From Pseudomonadota bacterium (GTDB taxonomy: Bacteria > Myxococcota > Myxococcia > Myxococcales > Myxococcaceae), in NCBI GenBank assembly GCA_023424585.1, contig JAFADT010000067.1, positions 1-35,397 on the forward strand: 35,397 bases of DNA. The letters are read 5' to 3'. The position numbers and the translations under genes were made by a program. Shown one piece after another: positions 15,426 through 24,053 of the stretch. The notes under the pieces were generated by a model. The model was given only the letters and a program-made list of their open reading frames with translations. It was not told the DNA's origin and did not search any database. Within the stretch, counting starts at the first letter, position 1; every line of letters begins with the position of its first letter.

Positions 15426-16639
15426 GCGGATTCTGGACCTTAGTCGGTTTTGAATACAAAAAAATACTGGGCAAACCCCGTGTCCAACTCACCCTGCTGC
15501 TGGCTGTCCTGATCACCGCTTTCAGCGTTGGGGCCACCCTGCTGGGCAGCTATTATCTGGAGGGCCGTCCCTATGAAACCCACTATGAGGCCATGGTCAA
15601 AGACCGGGACTATGCCCGGGCCCTTTCCGGCCGCCCCCTGGACAAAGAGCTGATCATGGCAACCGTCCGGGCTTACGGCCAAATACCCCAGGCCGATACC
15701 TACCAGGCCACAGAGGAGTATCAGACCATCGCCCGGCCTTACAGCTCCCTTTACGGCATCGTGCGCAGTGTGTTCAATACCGGCTCCAAACGGTTTAACA
15801 TGGAGGATTTCCAAGCCCTGACCCCGGCTCAGGCCGAAGGCTTTTACACCACCAGACAGGAACGGCTGGAGCAGATGATCCGGCAGACCCAGATGGGGGA
15901 AGCCGCCAAGACCCAGGTTCTGAACCTGTCTGAGCAGGTCAAAACCCCTCTCACCTTTGCTTACACAGAGAGCTATACCCGCTTCTTCGTCCTGATCAAC
16001 ACCTTAGGACTGACCGCAGGATTTGTCACTGCCATCTGCCTGGCCCCCCTCTTTGCCGGGGAATACACCTCCGGGGCCGCTCAGCTTATCCTCTCCTCCA
16101 AAAGGGGCAAAAACAAGCTGATCGCAGCCAAGCTGCTGACCGGCTTTTCCCTGGCCGCCCTGATCAGCCTGGTGCTGTCGGCCCTGACCTTCCTCCTCTC
16201 CCGGCTGATTTTCGGCGGGGAAGGGGCCGGAGCTCCCCTACAGCTTTATCTGATTTTCTCCCCTTATCCCCTGACTATGGGCCATACCGCCCTGCTCCTG
16301 GCCCTGGCCGCCTTCTTGGCCTGCCTGATGACGGCGGCCCTCACCATGGTCTTATCGGCCAGGCTCCACTCCCCCTTTGCCGTGATTATCCTGATCAGTG
16401 CACTGCTGATTGCCCCCATGCTGGGCAGCGTTTCCGAGCATAACCTGCTTCTCTACCGCCTCTACCACCTTTTCCCCACCCAGATGACCGCTCTGTGGTC
16501 GGTGATGGACCCCATCCAGTATGAATTGCCGGGGCTGGTAGTGAAACCCTATGTGTTCCTGCCCCTGTTTGCCGCCGCCGTCAGCGCCCTGCTCACCCCC
16601 CTGGCCTACCGCTCCTTTAAACACCATCAGATCGGCTAG
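15422..16639 (+). CDS. ABC transporter permease, 405 aa
   Basis: The first transmembrane segment (residues 19-40) is followed by a large extracytoplasmic domain (about 40-185), then five or more segments. The loop FAGEYTSGAAQLILSSKRGK is the coupling region typical of ABC-2 permeases with a long first loop. It starts at GTG 15422, overlapping the ATPase stop by 4 nt. It is the last gene of the sigma/ABC operon; a terminator follows. Confidence 0.88.
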   Translation: MSGFWTLVGFEYKKILGKPRVQLTLLLAVLITAFSVGATLLGSYYLEGRPYETHYEAMVKDRDYARALSGRPLDKELIMATVRAYGQIPQADTYQATEEYQTIARPYSSLYGIVRSVFNTGSKRFNMEDFQALTPAQAEGFYTTRQERLEQMIRQTQMGEAAKTQVLNLSEQVKTPLTFAYTESYTRFFVLINTLGLTAGFVTAICLAPLFAGEYTSGAAQLILSSKRGKNKLIAAKLLTGFSLAALISLVLSALTFLLSRLIFGGEGAGAPLQLYLIFSPYPLTMGHTALLLALAAFLACLMTAALTMVLSARLHSPFAVIILISALLIAPMLGSVSEHNLLLYRLYHLFPTQMTALWSVMDPIQYELPGLVVKPYVFLPLFAAAVSALLTPLAYRSFKHHQIG

Positions 16640-16704
16640 GCCGGGCCTGCAGGCCGGACTTCAATACTTTTGTTTTTCTGATGTAAAGCCGGATGCAAGA
16701 AAAA

Positions 16705-16735
16705 AGCCTGTAGATACGCATATCTGCAGGCTTTT
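16705..16735 (+). terminator. Intrinsic terminator of the sigma/ABC operon
   Basis: The 12-bp stem AGCCTGTAGATA / TATCTGCAGGCT (one G-U pair) with loop CGCA is followed by TTTT. It lies 65 nt after the permease stop. Confidence 0.8.
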
Positions 16736-16742
16736 CACCTTA

Positions 16743-16783
16743 GAGCAGATGGTCGGAATCGAACCGACGCCCGCTGTACAAAG
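16743..16783 (-). other. 3' end of a tRNA gene (remnant, possible attachment site)
   Basis: On the minus strand GTCGG-TTCGATT-CCGAC is a complete T-arm, followed by CATCTGC and TCTA in the place of the acceptor strand and discriminator. No D-arm or anticodon arm is found upstream. Integrative elements commonly recombine at this part of tRNA genes, so it may be an old attachment site. It is not a functional tRNA. Confidence 0.6.
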
Positions 16784-16905
16784 GCATCGAAGAAAAGATT
16801 CTGTCAAAGATGAGCGGCATCGTTAATGTATCTCCCGATAAACGTCCAGAATGGTCTACGGAGTTAATCCTCTTAAGTCGCCAAACTTTGAACGGTTTAC
16901 GGCAG
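16784..16905 (+). other. Possible coding fragment
   Basis: One + frame is open over about 40 codons (IEEKILSKMSGIVNVSPDKR, PEWSTELILLSRQTLNGLR) without a start or ribosome site. It is cut off by repeat element copy B. The protein family was not recognised. It may be a fragment of a gene carried by the element that used the tRNA site. Confidence 0.3.
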
Positions 16906-17095
16906 GCAGCCGGGAGCAAACCCGGTCCTGCCCTCTGCTTTGATAGGGGAAATTAAAAAGCGCATGGGAGGGTTTTTTCACCCTGCACATGCGCTATGCT
17001 TCGTTATCTGCCGACAGCCGGCAACCTCATTACACCTGCTTCATTTCCCACGGCACAGGCGCGCCCCGGTTGGGGTAATGCCAATCATTAAAACA
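16905..17095. repeat. Partial copy B of the repeat element
   Basis: Matches 20825-20935 (GGGAGCAAACCCGGTCCTGCC, CTTTGATAGGGGAAATTAAA, the GCGCATG...CATGCGC hairpin). It then skips about 145 nt and matches again from CGACAGCCGGCAACCTCATT to GGCACAGGCGC. It lacks the 55-aa ORF, the small RNA and its promoter. Confidence 0.7.
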
Positions 17096-17123
17096 GACTT
17101 AAAAAGCAGAGTACAGCCGCCGG

Positions 17124-19355
17124 CTACACAGTGCGGCCAACATCATTGCCGGCCCGGATAGCCAAAGCGATGTTAAATGGCTCGTTGCAGTCGCCGATTG
17201 CATACGTCTCTCTCACGGATATCCCGTCCAGCAAAGACTTGTTGGGCAGGAGATCGGCTGCATTGATGATCGAGTCCGCGGCAATGACGGTTTCGAACCC
17301 GCCATTCGTGGCAACGGTAATCTGTCCGTCTCCGATTTCCTTGATCGTGGACTCAGGATAGACTTTTACCCCCAGAGAATAGAGGGCGGTGGTCATAAAG
17401 CGCATGGCGTGCTGAGACTGCTGCTTATCCAGATCTTCGTTCTTATTCGGAGTCACAATGGTAACCTTCTTCTTGTGCACGGTGAGCCACAAAGCCGCAT
17501 CGAAGGCCTGGGCGTTCGAGCCGAAGACCACCACGTTTTTACCGGTGTCGTTGCCCATGAATTTGATAAAGTCAAGGATCGGCACCGTGCCGCCGCTTGC
17601 CCCCACCTCACCAGGCAAAGAGCCCACGGCAAGAATTACGGCGTCCGGGGCAGTGCTGTTTATCAGCGCCGCGTCCACTTCCTTGTTCAAAACGACGGTC
17701 ACGCCGTTTCGCTCCTGCTGCTTGGTCAGATAGGTCTTAAGGTCATCCAGGTTTTCGTGAGGCCCTTTGACCATGCGGGCAAAGGTGAGGTTACCGCCCA
17801 GGGAACTGCTCTTTTCATAGAGTGTGACCTTGTGACCACGGGCGGCGGCGATGCGGGCGGCTTCCATCCCGGCAGGACCGCCGCCGATGACCATGACGTT
17901 CTTGGCTGCGGCAGCGGGTTGAAGCTCATAGGTTTTGGGGCCTTTATCGGTCATGACCCGCTGGGTCAGTGCGTTAACACGGCAATAACCCATGGCCCGG
18001 TTCATCTCGTTGGAACCGATGTGGCAATGCAGACAGCGGGTGCAGGGAGCGATTTCATCTATGCGCCCCTCTTTCAGCTTATTGACATAGTCGGAGTCCA
18101 CGGTCAGGGGGCGGTTCATGATATAGAAATCGACTTTGCCGTCGGCCAGAGCCTTCTCGAAGTAATCCGGGGCATGGGCCGGGTCCATATAGGTGACGGT
18201 GCCGCAAGGGATGTTGAGGGCTTGTTTATACCGGGCGACAATGTCGATCAGCATTCCGGCACCGCTATGGTTGCCGATCAGCTGGCCTTGCCAGTGCCTT
18301 GAGAAATCCCACTGGGTGCCGTAACCGGTGGCACCCTCAATCCCATTCAGGATAAAGTAAAGATCGCTGCCGAATTGGCAAGGGTGGTTGCCCAGAGGAC
18401 CTAGACGAAGATGCATGGAATCGCAGCCGGCGGCCTCGAACAGCTTGGCCATACCGATACCTTCTTCAATGGTGGTTACTTTATTGTGAGGAGCGGTCAC
18501 CGCGTTGTCTAAGGTCATCAGGGTGGCGTTGTTGGTCAGGTTATCGTTTTCTTCAATGCAATCGATCAGGATTTGTACGACAAAGTCGCTGCCGCAGGCT
18601 TTTTTAATTTTCTGGATACATTCGGTCACGAAGCGGGCGCGATTTTCCAGGCTGCCGGCACCGTATTCATCGGTGCGGGTGTTGTGGAAACGGGAAAGAA
18701 ACTGCTCGCCCAGGTTAAACCCGGCGGCGTTGATCTCCAAGGCGGCAAAGCCCATTTGCTGTATCGCCTGAGCAAGGGCCACGCCATGAGCTTGTGCCCC
18801 GGCAATGTCCTTGGCTGTCATGGACCCAACCGGTGTGCTTGGGAACTGAGCCCACTGATAACCCAGTTTGGCACCGTATTTACCGCACTCCTTGACGAGC
18901 TTCCGGCCAAATTCCATCGTTGCCGCGGGGATGGAGCCGCCATCGGCAGGCGGCTCAAAGGCGGCAATCTCTTCGACCCAGATAAGCTCAACGCCACCCT
19001 TGGCGAAGTTGACATAGTACTGGAGCAGTTCATCGGTAAACCCGGCCAGGTAAGTGGCTGATCCGGCGGCGGATTTAACCATGCGGTGGTTGAGATTGAG
19101 GGAGCCGATCTTCAGGGGTGAAAACAGTGTCTTGAAATCAGTGGTATTTTGGCGGTAGTCGTAATCCTGGGGATTGAGATAAGCCGCCGGGATCAGTTCT
19201 CCCGAGGCGGGGACGCCGGCGGCGCTTCCTTGGGCGGGGACGGGATCACTGGCTGCCGGTGCGGCGGGAGCGCACCCGGCCAGCCCCCCTCCGGTGGCGG
19301 CAACCAGACCGGCTGCCCCCACACCTGTCAGAAACTCACGTCTTGATATACCCAT
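17124..19355 (-). CDS. Tat-exported old-yellow-enzyme-type FMN/Fe-S/FAD oxidoreductase
   Basis: A 743-aa protein. The Tat signal SRREFLTG is followed by a hydrophobic run ending in GLAGC, a possible lipobox. Residues about 70-430 are a NADH:flavin oxidoreductase TIM barrel. Cys438, Cys441 and Cys444 (CTRCLHC) with Cys458 would bind the 4Fe-4S cluster as in 2,4-dienoyl-CoA reductase. GGGPAG at 491-496 opens the C-terminal FAD/NAD(P) domains, ending GDCNEPFNIALAIRAGNDVG. Export suggests respiratory reduction of an unknown substrate outside the membrane. The start is ATG 19355 with AAGGAG. A MerR-type promoter lies upstream, and the MerR gene is the next gene in the same orientation. Confidence 0.9.
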   Translation of the reverse strand: MGISRREFLTGVGAAGLVAATGGGLAGCAPAAPAASDPVPAQGSAAGVPASGELIPAAYLNPQDYDYRQNTTDFKTLFSPLKIGSLNLNHRMVKSAAGSATYLAGFTDELLQYYVNFAKGGVELIWVEEIAAFEPPADGGSIPAATMEFGRKLVKECGKYGAKLGYQWAQFPSTPVGSMTAKDIAGAQAHGVALAQAIQQMGFAALEINAAGFNLGEQFLSRFHNTRTDEYGAGSLENRARFVTECIQKIKKACGSDFVVQILIDCIEENDNLTNNATLMTLDNAVTAPHNKVTTIEEGIGMAKLFEAAGCDSMHLRLGPLGNHPCQFGSDLYFILNGIEGATGYGTQWDFSRHWQGQLIGNHSGAGMLIDIVARYKQALNIPCGTVTYMDPAHAPDYFEKALADGKVDFYIMNRPLTVDSDYVNKLKEGRIDEIAPCTRCLHCHIGSNEMNRAMGYCRVNALTQRVMTDKGPKTYELQPAAAAKNVMVIGGGPAGMEAARIAAARGHKVTLYEKSSSLGGNLTFARMVKGPHENLDDLKTYLTKQQERNGVTVVLNKEVDAALINSTAPDAVILAVGSLPGEVGASGGTVPILDFIKFMGNDTGKNVVVFGSNAQAFDAALWLTVHKKKVTIVTPNKNEDLDKQQSQHAMRFMTTALYSLGVKVYPESTIKEIGDGQITVATNGGFETVIAADSIINAADLLPNKSLLDGISVRETYAIGDCNEPFNIALAIRAGNDVGRTV

Positions 19356-19486
19356 AACTCCATCTCCTTCTGATAAATTTATCCTAAAAGTAAATCATTG
19401 AGATTAACAGTCTTTCCCACTATATAAACCGCCCCTTAACTCTCAGTATCTAGAATGAGATGATGAAAGGCGGCACTTTCACAATT

Positions 19487-19517
19487 AGTATAAACTCTGT
19501 ACTAACTACAGAGTCAA
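19487..19517 (-). promoter_or_regulatory. MerR-type promoter/operator of the oxidoreductase gene
   Basis: On the minus strand TTGACT (19512-19517) and TATACT (19487-19492) are separated by 19 bp rather than 17. The spacer holds a perfect dyad ACTCTGTA-CTAAC-TACAGAGT (19494-19514). Over-long spacers with an internal dyad are the hallmark of promoters activated by MerR-family proteins, and such a gene lies directly upstream. Confidence 0.85.
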
Positions 19518-19556
19518 GCGCTCATGCCGAAAACAGTCCTGAGGATCTGCAGCATT

Positions 19557-19602
19557 CAGCCGGCAGCTTCGATCCTATTGAAGCTGCCGGCTGTTTGGTT
19601 TT
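19557..19602. terminator. Hairpin between the MerR gene and the oxidoreductase promoter
   Basis: A perfect 14-bp stem CAGCCGGCAGCTTC / GAAGCTGCCGGCTG with a 9-nt loop. The T-rich tract (TTTGGTTTTT) is on the + strand side. For the minus-strand MerR transcript the hairpin lies just after the stop codon and could still act as a 3' end. Confidence 0.65.
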
Positions 19603-19617
19603 TACTATTGATTTTAA

Positions 19618-20421
19618 CTATTGACTTTTCTCAGCTATTGGCAGCCAGACCTCAAAGTAGCGGATAACCTCCGTGGCGGAGCGCTCTTCGTTGATGATCC
19701 AGCCGATAACATCTCCATTGAGTACCAGGTCATGCTGCTTCATATAGTCAAGGACCTCCGTAAAAACACGGGGAGTCAGGAACTCACAAGCCAGTATGGT
19801 ATAGATGCTTTTTTGAGAAGGAATCTTCTGAACTCCAGGGGCGTTTAACTGGGTGAGTATCTCTTCATACCGGGTACTGATCGCGTATCCATAATGGACT
19901 AAGCTTCCCAAGGGCAGTTCATCTTTAGGGACATGGAGGGCCAAACAAATAAACGGAAGCTGCTTCAACCAGTTGTGGGTCATCTCTACTTGCTCTTCTT
20001 CGGTGCAAAACGCGTCATTGACCTGATTGTAGAAGAGAAACACTTCAGGGCTGTCCGTAATGCGAAATTTACCTTCAATGGCCTCCACTTGCTCATAGGA
20101 GTGCTTTAACTCCTCCAGCCGGATTCGCAGAGCTTGATAATAATTGATCTTATTTTCGATCACCTTAATTTGGGAATCAATACTGCCTGTAACCTCAGCG
20201 TGAGACAGTGAATTGACTATCTTCAAGGATTCATCCATGGAAAACTCCATACCGCGATAGGATTTATAGGCGACCAGCTTATTCAAATCCAGAGTATCAT
20301 AATAGCGGTAATTATTCCCTTCGTTTTTACACGGGGTGATCAGTCCTTTTTTTTCAAAATACCGCAGGGTTTCGGCGGGTATGCCAAGAATACGCTGAAC
20401 ATCTCCAATCTTATATTTCAC
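19618..20421 (-). CDS. MerR family transcriptional regulator with effector-binding domain
   Basis: A 267-aa protein. The N-terminal winged helix reads KIGDVQRILGIPAETLRYFE and then KKGLITPCKNEGNNYRYYD. A coiled-coil dimer helix lies at about residues 85-120. The C-terminal 150 residues look like a GyrI/BmrR-type ligand domain (ends VIRYFEVWLPI). It probably activates the oxidoreductase gene through the 19-bp-spacer promoter at 19487. The inducer is not evident. Confidence 0.9.
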   Translation of the reverse strand: MKYKIGDVQRILGIPAETLRYFEKKGLITPCKNEGNNYRYYDTLDLNKLVAYKSYRGMEFSMDESLKIVNSLSHAEVTGSIDSQIKVIENKINYYQALRIRLEELKHSYEQVEAIEGKFRITDSPEVFLFYNQVNDAFCTEEEQVEMTHNWLKQLPFICLALHVPKDELPLGSLVHYGYAISTRYEEILTQLNAPGVQKIPSQKSIYTILACEFLTPRVFTEVLDYMKQHDLVLNGDVIGWIINEERSATEVIRYFEVWLPIAEKSQ

Positions 20422-20622
20422 GCTATTCTCCTCCGCTGAAGATAGATGTTTAAATAACGAATTCTCTACAAGACTATTATGTCATTATACTATTATAAAC
20501 AGCTAAGGACAATAATGGAGGGTATCATTTAGTTGAGTCGGAAACCCCCTGCACCCACCAGGCAAGCTCAATAAGCATGTCCCCAAACGCGTCAACGTTG
20601 TCGCGTTTGGGGACAGACCTCC

Positions 20623-20790
20623 TTAGTCACACTCACCGCATTCATTGCCAATGACCATGACTTTCCCTTCCTCAAGACTCTCTCCATCCATGAATTCCTG
20701 CTCGCCCTCCTGTTGTGCTTTAAGCAGGATATCCACGGCATCGGCGACTTGAGCCGCCAATTGAAAATACATCCTTTTATAATCCGTCAT
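20623..20790 (-). CDS. Small conserved protein of repeat element C, 55 aa
   Basis: Begins MTDYKRMYFQLAAQVADAVD and ends NECGECD. It has the same length as the element A paralogue (3492-3659), with substitutions mainly conservative (K/R, Q/K, E/D), so the frame is under selection. AGGGGGTAATAG precedes ATG 20790. Function unknown. Confidence 0.7.
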   Translation of the reverse strand: MTDYKRMYFQLAAQVADAVDILLKAQQEGEQEFMDGESLEEGKVMVIGNECGECD

Positions 20791-21144
20791 ATTCCTCTAT
20801 TACCCCCTATGTCAAGCAGCGGCAGGGCAGCCGGGAGCAAACCCGGTCCTGCCGTCTGCTTTGATAGGGGAAATTAAAAAGCGCATGGAAGGCTTTTTCA
20901 CCCTACACATGCGCTATGCTTCGTTATCTGCTGAAATCCTAACACCCAGCCCCAATCCACCGGAAACAAACCGGCTGTGAACAGAAAAGAACTCCGCATA
21001 ACCGATATGCGAACACGTCCTTTCCCGCTGGCTGGGTCCAGGAATAGGCTGTATCTCCTGTTGCGTGAAGCCGCACAGTCCCTTCTGCCGACAGCCGGCA
21101 ACCTCATTACACCTGCTTCACTCCCCACGGCACAGGCGCTTCGC

Positions 21145-21173
21145 TTGTGCAGAAAGGAGCCCCATTGTATAAT
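21145..21173 (+). promoter_or_regulatory. Promoter of the structured small RNA, copy C
   Basis: TTGTGC (21145-21150), 17 nt, TATAAT (21168-21173), with the outer stem of the RNA beginning at 21180. Identical boxes and spacing to copy A. Confidence 0.8.
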
Positions 21174-21179
21174 AAGAAT

Positions 21180-21273
21180 GTCGTCGTGGACAGCCGGACT
21201 GTTACGTGTAGGTGCCGTTTCACCTGCTCGTGCCTGAGAGTGCGCCAACACTCTTAGGTCACGGCGACTTTTT
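21180..21273 (+). ncRNA. Structured small RNA, four-helix junction, copy C
   Basis: Same fold as at 4040-4133: a 9-bp outer stem GTCGTCGTG/CACGGCGAC, hairpins ACAG/CTGT, GTAGGTG/CACCTGC and CCTGAGAGTG/CACTCTTAGG, then T5. Relative to copy A, the third hairpin changes an A-U pair to G-C and keeps two other changed positions paired, and the second hairpin differs only in its loop. This points to selection on structure. Confidence 0.75.
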
Positions 21274-21414
21274 AATTTCCACCTAGTCCTAATTATAGCT
21301 TTTTTGGAGAAAAAAGCAAGAGAACATCCGGCGGCTGCATTCCATAGTATAGCAAGTCAAATCAAGCGGTACGCTCTCTATTTCTTATAATAAATTTAGG
21401 GCAGTTGAAACGGG

Positions 21415-22398
21415 GTGAACAGAGAAATGTACGAGTGGCACAAGCAGATTCAAATTATCGTTGATGAAATTGATGAAAGCATCAGGCAATCTCACGATGA
21501 AGCATTAACGCTGCGGTTTCTTTCCCACAAGCTGGGGTATTCTGAATTTTATACGACCAGGAAATTCAAGGAAATATCAGGCATGCCCTTTCGGGATTAT
21601 CTGCGGCTTAGAAAGCTGGCCTTTGCCCTGAAAGAGGTTCGGGACAGTGAAAGAAGCCTTTTGGATATTGCTTTTGACTATGGCTTTTCCTCCCACGAAG
21701 CGTTTACCAGAGCTTTCAAGAGAACCTACGGCGTAAGCCCAAGGGAATACCGGAGGAAGCCTGTGCCTGTCGTTCTTCGTACAAAAATCAATCCTTTCGA
21801 CCGCTACTTTTTAGGATTTGGAGAGATTGGCATGATGAAATCCACGGTTGATGTCAAAATTTACTTTGTAACCATTCCCGCCCACAAGTTCCTGCATATT
21901 AAAAACTATGAAAGCAATGGATATTGGGATTTCTGGCAGAAGCAAAGCCTGATTCCGGGGCAGGACTGCGAAACCATCTGCGGCTTGCTGGACAGTATCA
22001 AGGGTAAATTGGACGATGATGGGGGGAAGGAAGTGAACAGCGGCAGCGGTCAGCTTATGGCGTATATCCATGACCCGGAGGGCAGGCTTTGTGATTGGGG
22101 CTTTCTGCGCACAGAATGTTACGGTGTACGGCTTCCTGCTGATTATCAGGGGGAAGTACCACCGCAAATGCTGATGATGGATATACCCGAAGCCGAGTAT
22201 CTTGTCTTTGAACACGGCCCGTTTGACTATGAGCAGGAAAACCGCAGTGTGGAGGAAAAGCTGGAAATGGCTATGAAAACTTTTGATTTTTCAGATACGG
22301 GGTATTGCTTTGATACAACTCCCGGCAGAATTATTTATATGTATCACGATCCGGAGCGGTTTTTCAAATATATCAGGCCGGTGGGGAAGCAGAGATAA
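21415..22398 (+). CDS. AraC family regulator with GyrI-like C-terminal domain
   Basis: A 327-aa protein. The N-terminal AraC helix-turn-helix pair covers residues 8-118 (LTLRFLSHKLGYSEFYTTRK; LLDIAFDYGFSSHEAFTRAF). A C-terminal effector-binding domain of about 170 residues follows, ending in a GRIIYMYHDPERFFKYIRP segment. The start is GTG 21415 or ATG 21427; GGGGTGA lies 8 nt before the ATG, so the shorter form is possible. It has no obvious operon partner. Confidence 0.87.
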   Translation: MNREMYEWHKQIQIIVDEIDESIRQSHDEALTLRFLSHKLGYSEFYTTRKFKEISGMPFRDYLRLRKLAFALKEVRDSERSLLDIAFDYGFSSHEAFTRAFKRTYGVSPREYRRKPVPVVLRTKINPFDRYFLGFGEIGMMKSTVDVKIYFVTIPAHKFLHIKNYESNGYWDFWQKQSLIPGQDCETICGLLDSIKGKLDDDGGKEVNSGSGQLMAYIHDPEGRLCDWGFLRTECYGVRLPADYQGEVPPQMLMMDIPEAEYLVFEHGPFDYEQENRSVEEKLEMAMKTFDFSDTGYCFDTTPGRIIYMYHDPERFFKYIRPVGKQR

Positions 22399-22612
22399 TG
22401 GACTGACTCTCCACTGCTGCTTTTAAAAATAAGACATCAAACCGGCGTCTTCTTTTCAAAAAATAAGTAAACAGGCTGTATTTTAGGATTTATGATCTCT
22501 GTGAAATACAGCCTGCCCACTATCTTAACCTAACCTATTCAATTGGCCAGTATGCCGTGGCATTAGGCTGCGGGGTTTACCTGCCATAGCCCAGCCCGTC
22601 GCCCCATGTTCC

Positions 22613-23488
22613 TTACTTCTTCTCATTCACCGCAATCCAAATTTCACAGGTGTACTCCGGATTGGATACATCTGCCGAGGGGTAGACCTCCAGCTCTACG
22701 CCATTGCCGTATTGGTAGTTGCTCTGGGGAAAGAACTCGGTGACGATGCGCTGATAGGTGGTCCTAAACGCCTCAGGCATTGGACCCTTGCACTGGAATA
22801 CGGCAAAGGTGTATGGGGGAATCTCCAGAATCTCCAGCCCTTCTCCATGAAGCGGCACCCCATTGTACTCTGCGCCGATACCATAGGGAAAGGCGGCGTC
22901 CGCCATAGCCCCGGAGAAGCAGATCCCCAGCACGCCGCCCAGACCATCAAAGCGACCGTATTTGCAGATGTCCTCCATGGTGCCGCCCTTGGTGCACTGG
23001 TTCCAGAATGCTGTAATTTCTTCTGTGGCGGAATCCCCCTGGGGTTTGTTGACCTGCTTTTTCTTGCAGATGATCTTGAACGCGTCTTTCTTTTCAATCC
23101 TGTAGTCCTTGGTGCTGCCTCCCGATAAAATCAGTTTTACGGAGAGCCTGAAAAAGGATTTGACGGTGCCTCCCCGGCGCGCCTCGGTTGGGGTAATGCC
23201 ATGAAACCGCAGGAACGCCCGGGAGAAGCTTTCGGGGGTATCGTAGCCGTACTTGAGGGCGATGTGGATGATTTTATCGTCGGTGCACAACAAGTCTTCG
23301 GCTGCCCGTGCCAAGCGGCGCATGCGGATATAGTCGCCCAGGGAAAATCCACAAAGTATACTGAACACCCGCTGGAAATGAAAGGCTGACGAATAGGCCT
23401 GCTTCGCCACCATCTCATAGTCGATTTTCTCGGTCAAATGCGCCTCTGTGTAGTCAAGGGAACGCTGTATCCCCGTAATCCAATCCAT
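22613..23488 (-). CDS. AraC family regulator with GyrI-like C-terminal domain
   Basis: A 291-aa protein of the same architecture as the gene at 21415 but only distantly similar. The helix-turn-helix has YEMVAKQAYSSAFHFQRVFS and ALKYGYDTPESFSRAFLRFH. The C-terminal domain ends YPSADVSNPEYTCEIWIAV, as in GyrI-like proteins. ATG 23488 is used because GGAGG precedes it; the upstream ATG at 23530 lacks a ribosome site. The two AraC genes converge. Confidence 0.88.
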   Translation of the reverse strand: MDWITGIQRSLDYTEAHLTEKIDYEMVAKQAYSSAFHFQRVFSILCGFSLGDYIRMRRLARAAEDLLCTDDKIIHIALKYGYDTPESFSRAFLRFHGITPTEARRGGTVKSFFRLSVKLILSGGSTKDYRIEKKDAFKIICKKKQVNKPQGDSATEEITAFWNQCTKGGTMEDICKYGRFDGLGGVLGICFSGAMADAAFPYGIGAEYNGVPLHGEGLEILEIPPYTFAVFQCKGPMPEAFRTTYQRIVTEFFPQSNYQYGNGVELEVYPSADVSNPEYTCEIWIAVNEKK

Positions 23489-23540
23489 CTTCAAACCTCC
23501 CTCCGTTAAGTAGATCCTATCAGGGTTCATTCCCTTGTTC

Positions 23541-23740
23541 TTGACTTTCCGTGCGGCGCGGTGACAGGGTATGTGCCCACACCGCTTACATAGGCTTCAA
23601 ATTGTTGTTCTCCCGCCGCTTCAAAAATCCTGCACAGCTCCTGCCCGCTGTACACCTTGACATCGCCGGACTTGGAAAACGGAAAAACCACGGTGTTGGC
23701 AAGCCACCGTATCAGCTGGGTCTATACCCATGCATCATCC
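23541..23740 (-). pseudogene. Methyltransferase-like C-terminal remnant
   Basis: The minus strand reads TQLIRWLANTVVFPFSKSGD, VKVYSGQELCRIFEAAGEQQ and FEAYVSGVGTYPVTAPHGKS. The pattern resembles the end of class I SAM-dependent methyltransferases (QEL-RIFEAAGF). There is a stop just before TQLIRW and no SAM-binding motif. Confidence 0.4.
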
Positions 23741-23780
23741 GCTAAGTGTCCGGGAATGGCTTGTTATGTGAAGAATAGCT

Positions 23781-24050
23781 TTAAACGATGTCTTCAAAGT
23801 TCTGCTTCATGTATTGTTGGTAATTTTTCCATTGATTATTATATTCTTCATCCTCTTCCGGAGATATTATTCTGCCATCGATGGTTCTGATTAGAACTTC
23901 ATCCCTTGAGTTGCATATTTTAATTTCCGGATATTTAAACATATGCTTCTCTAAATATACTTTTATCTCATCCTCATTGTGTAAAGGATCTGCCGGGTAA
24001 TGACTGCCGTTTCTATTAATACATCGATAACCATAAAACATTTTAATCAT
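23781..24050 (-). CDS. Hypothetical protein, 89 aa, partner of the HEPN-like gene
   Basis: Begins MIKMFYGYRCINRNGSHYPA, ends YNNQWKNYQQYMKQNFEDIV, and is rich in charged and aromatic residues. It follows the 345-aa gene by 3 nt, so both are surely co-transcribed. I do not recognise the family. Its position fits an antidote or accessory subunit, but this is inference only. Confidence 0.65.
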   Translation of the reverse strand: MIKMFYGYRCINRNGSHYPADPLHNEDEIKVYLEKHMFKYPEIKICNSRDEVLIRTIDGRIISPEEDEEYNNQWKNYQQYMKQNFEDIV

Positions 24051-24053
24051 TCC

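Larger units (their letters stand above)
20578..21329. repeat. Repeat element C (second full copy)
   Basis: Same order as element A: a 38-bp palindrome (20578-20615, one arm mismatch), a 55-aa ORF on the minus strand, the CTTTGATAGGGGAAATTAAA segment, a hairpin-rich middle, and the small RNA with its promoter. Homology stops at 21329 (GAACATCC), equivalent to 4189 in copy A. The open frame on the minus strand at 20898-21251 is not conserved in copy A and is not called. Confidence 0.75.

Noticed and set aside
16743..16783. Functional tRNA gene
   Set aside because: Only the T-arm and acceptor end are present; no anticodon or D-arm within 80 nt on the correct side.
20898..21251. 117-aa open frame on the minus strand in repeat element C
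   Set aside because: It has no good ribosome site, is not conserved in element A (single-base indels break it), and runs through the small RNA and hairpin-rich region.
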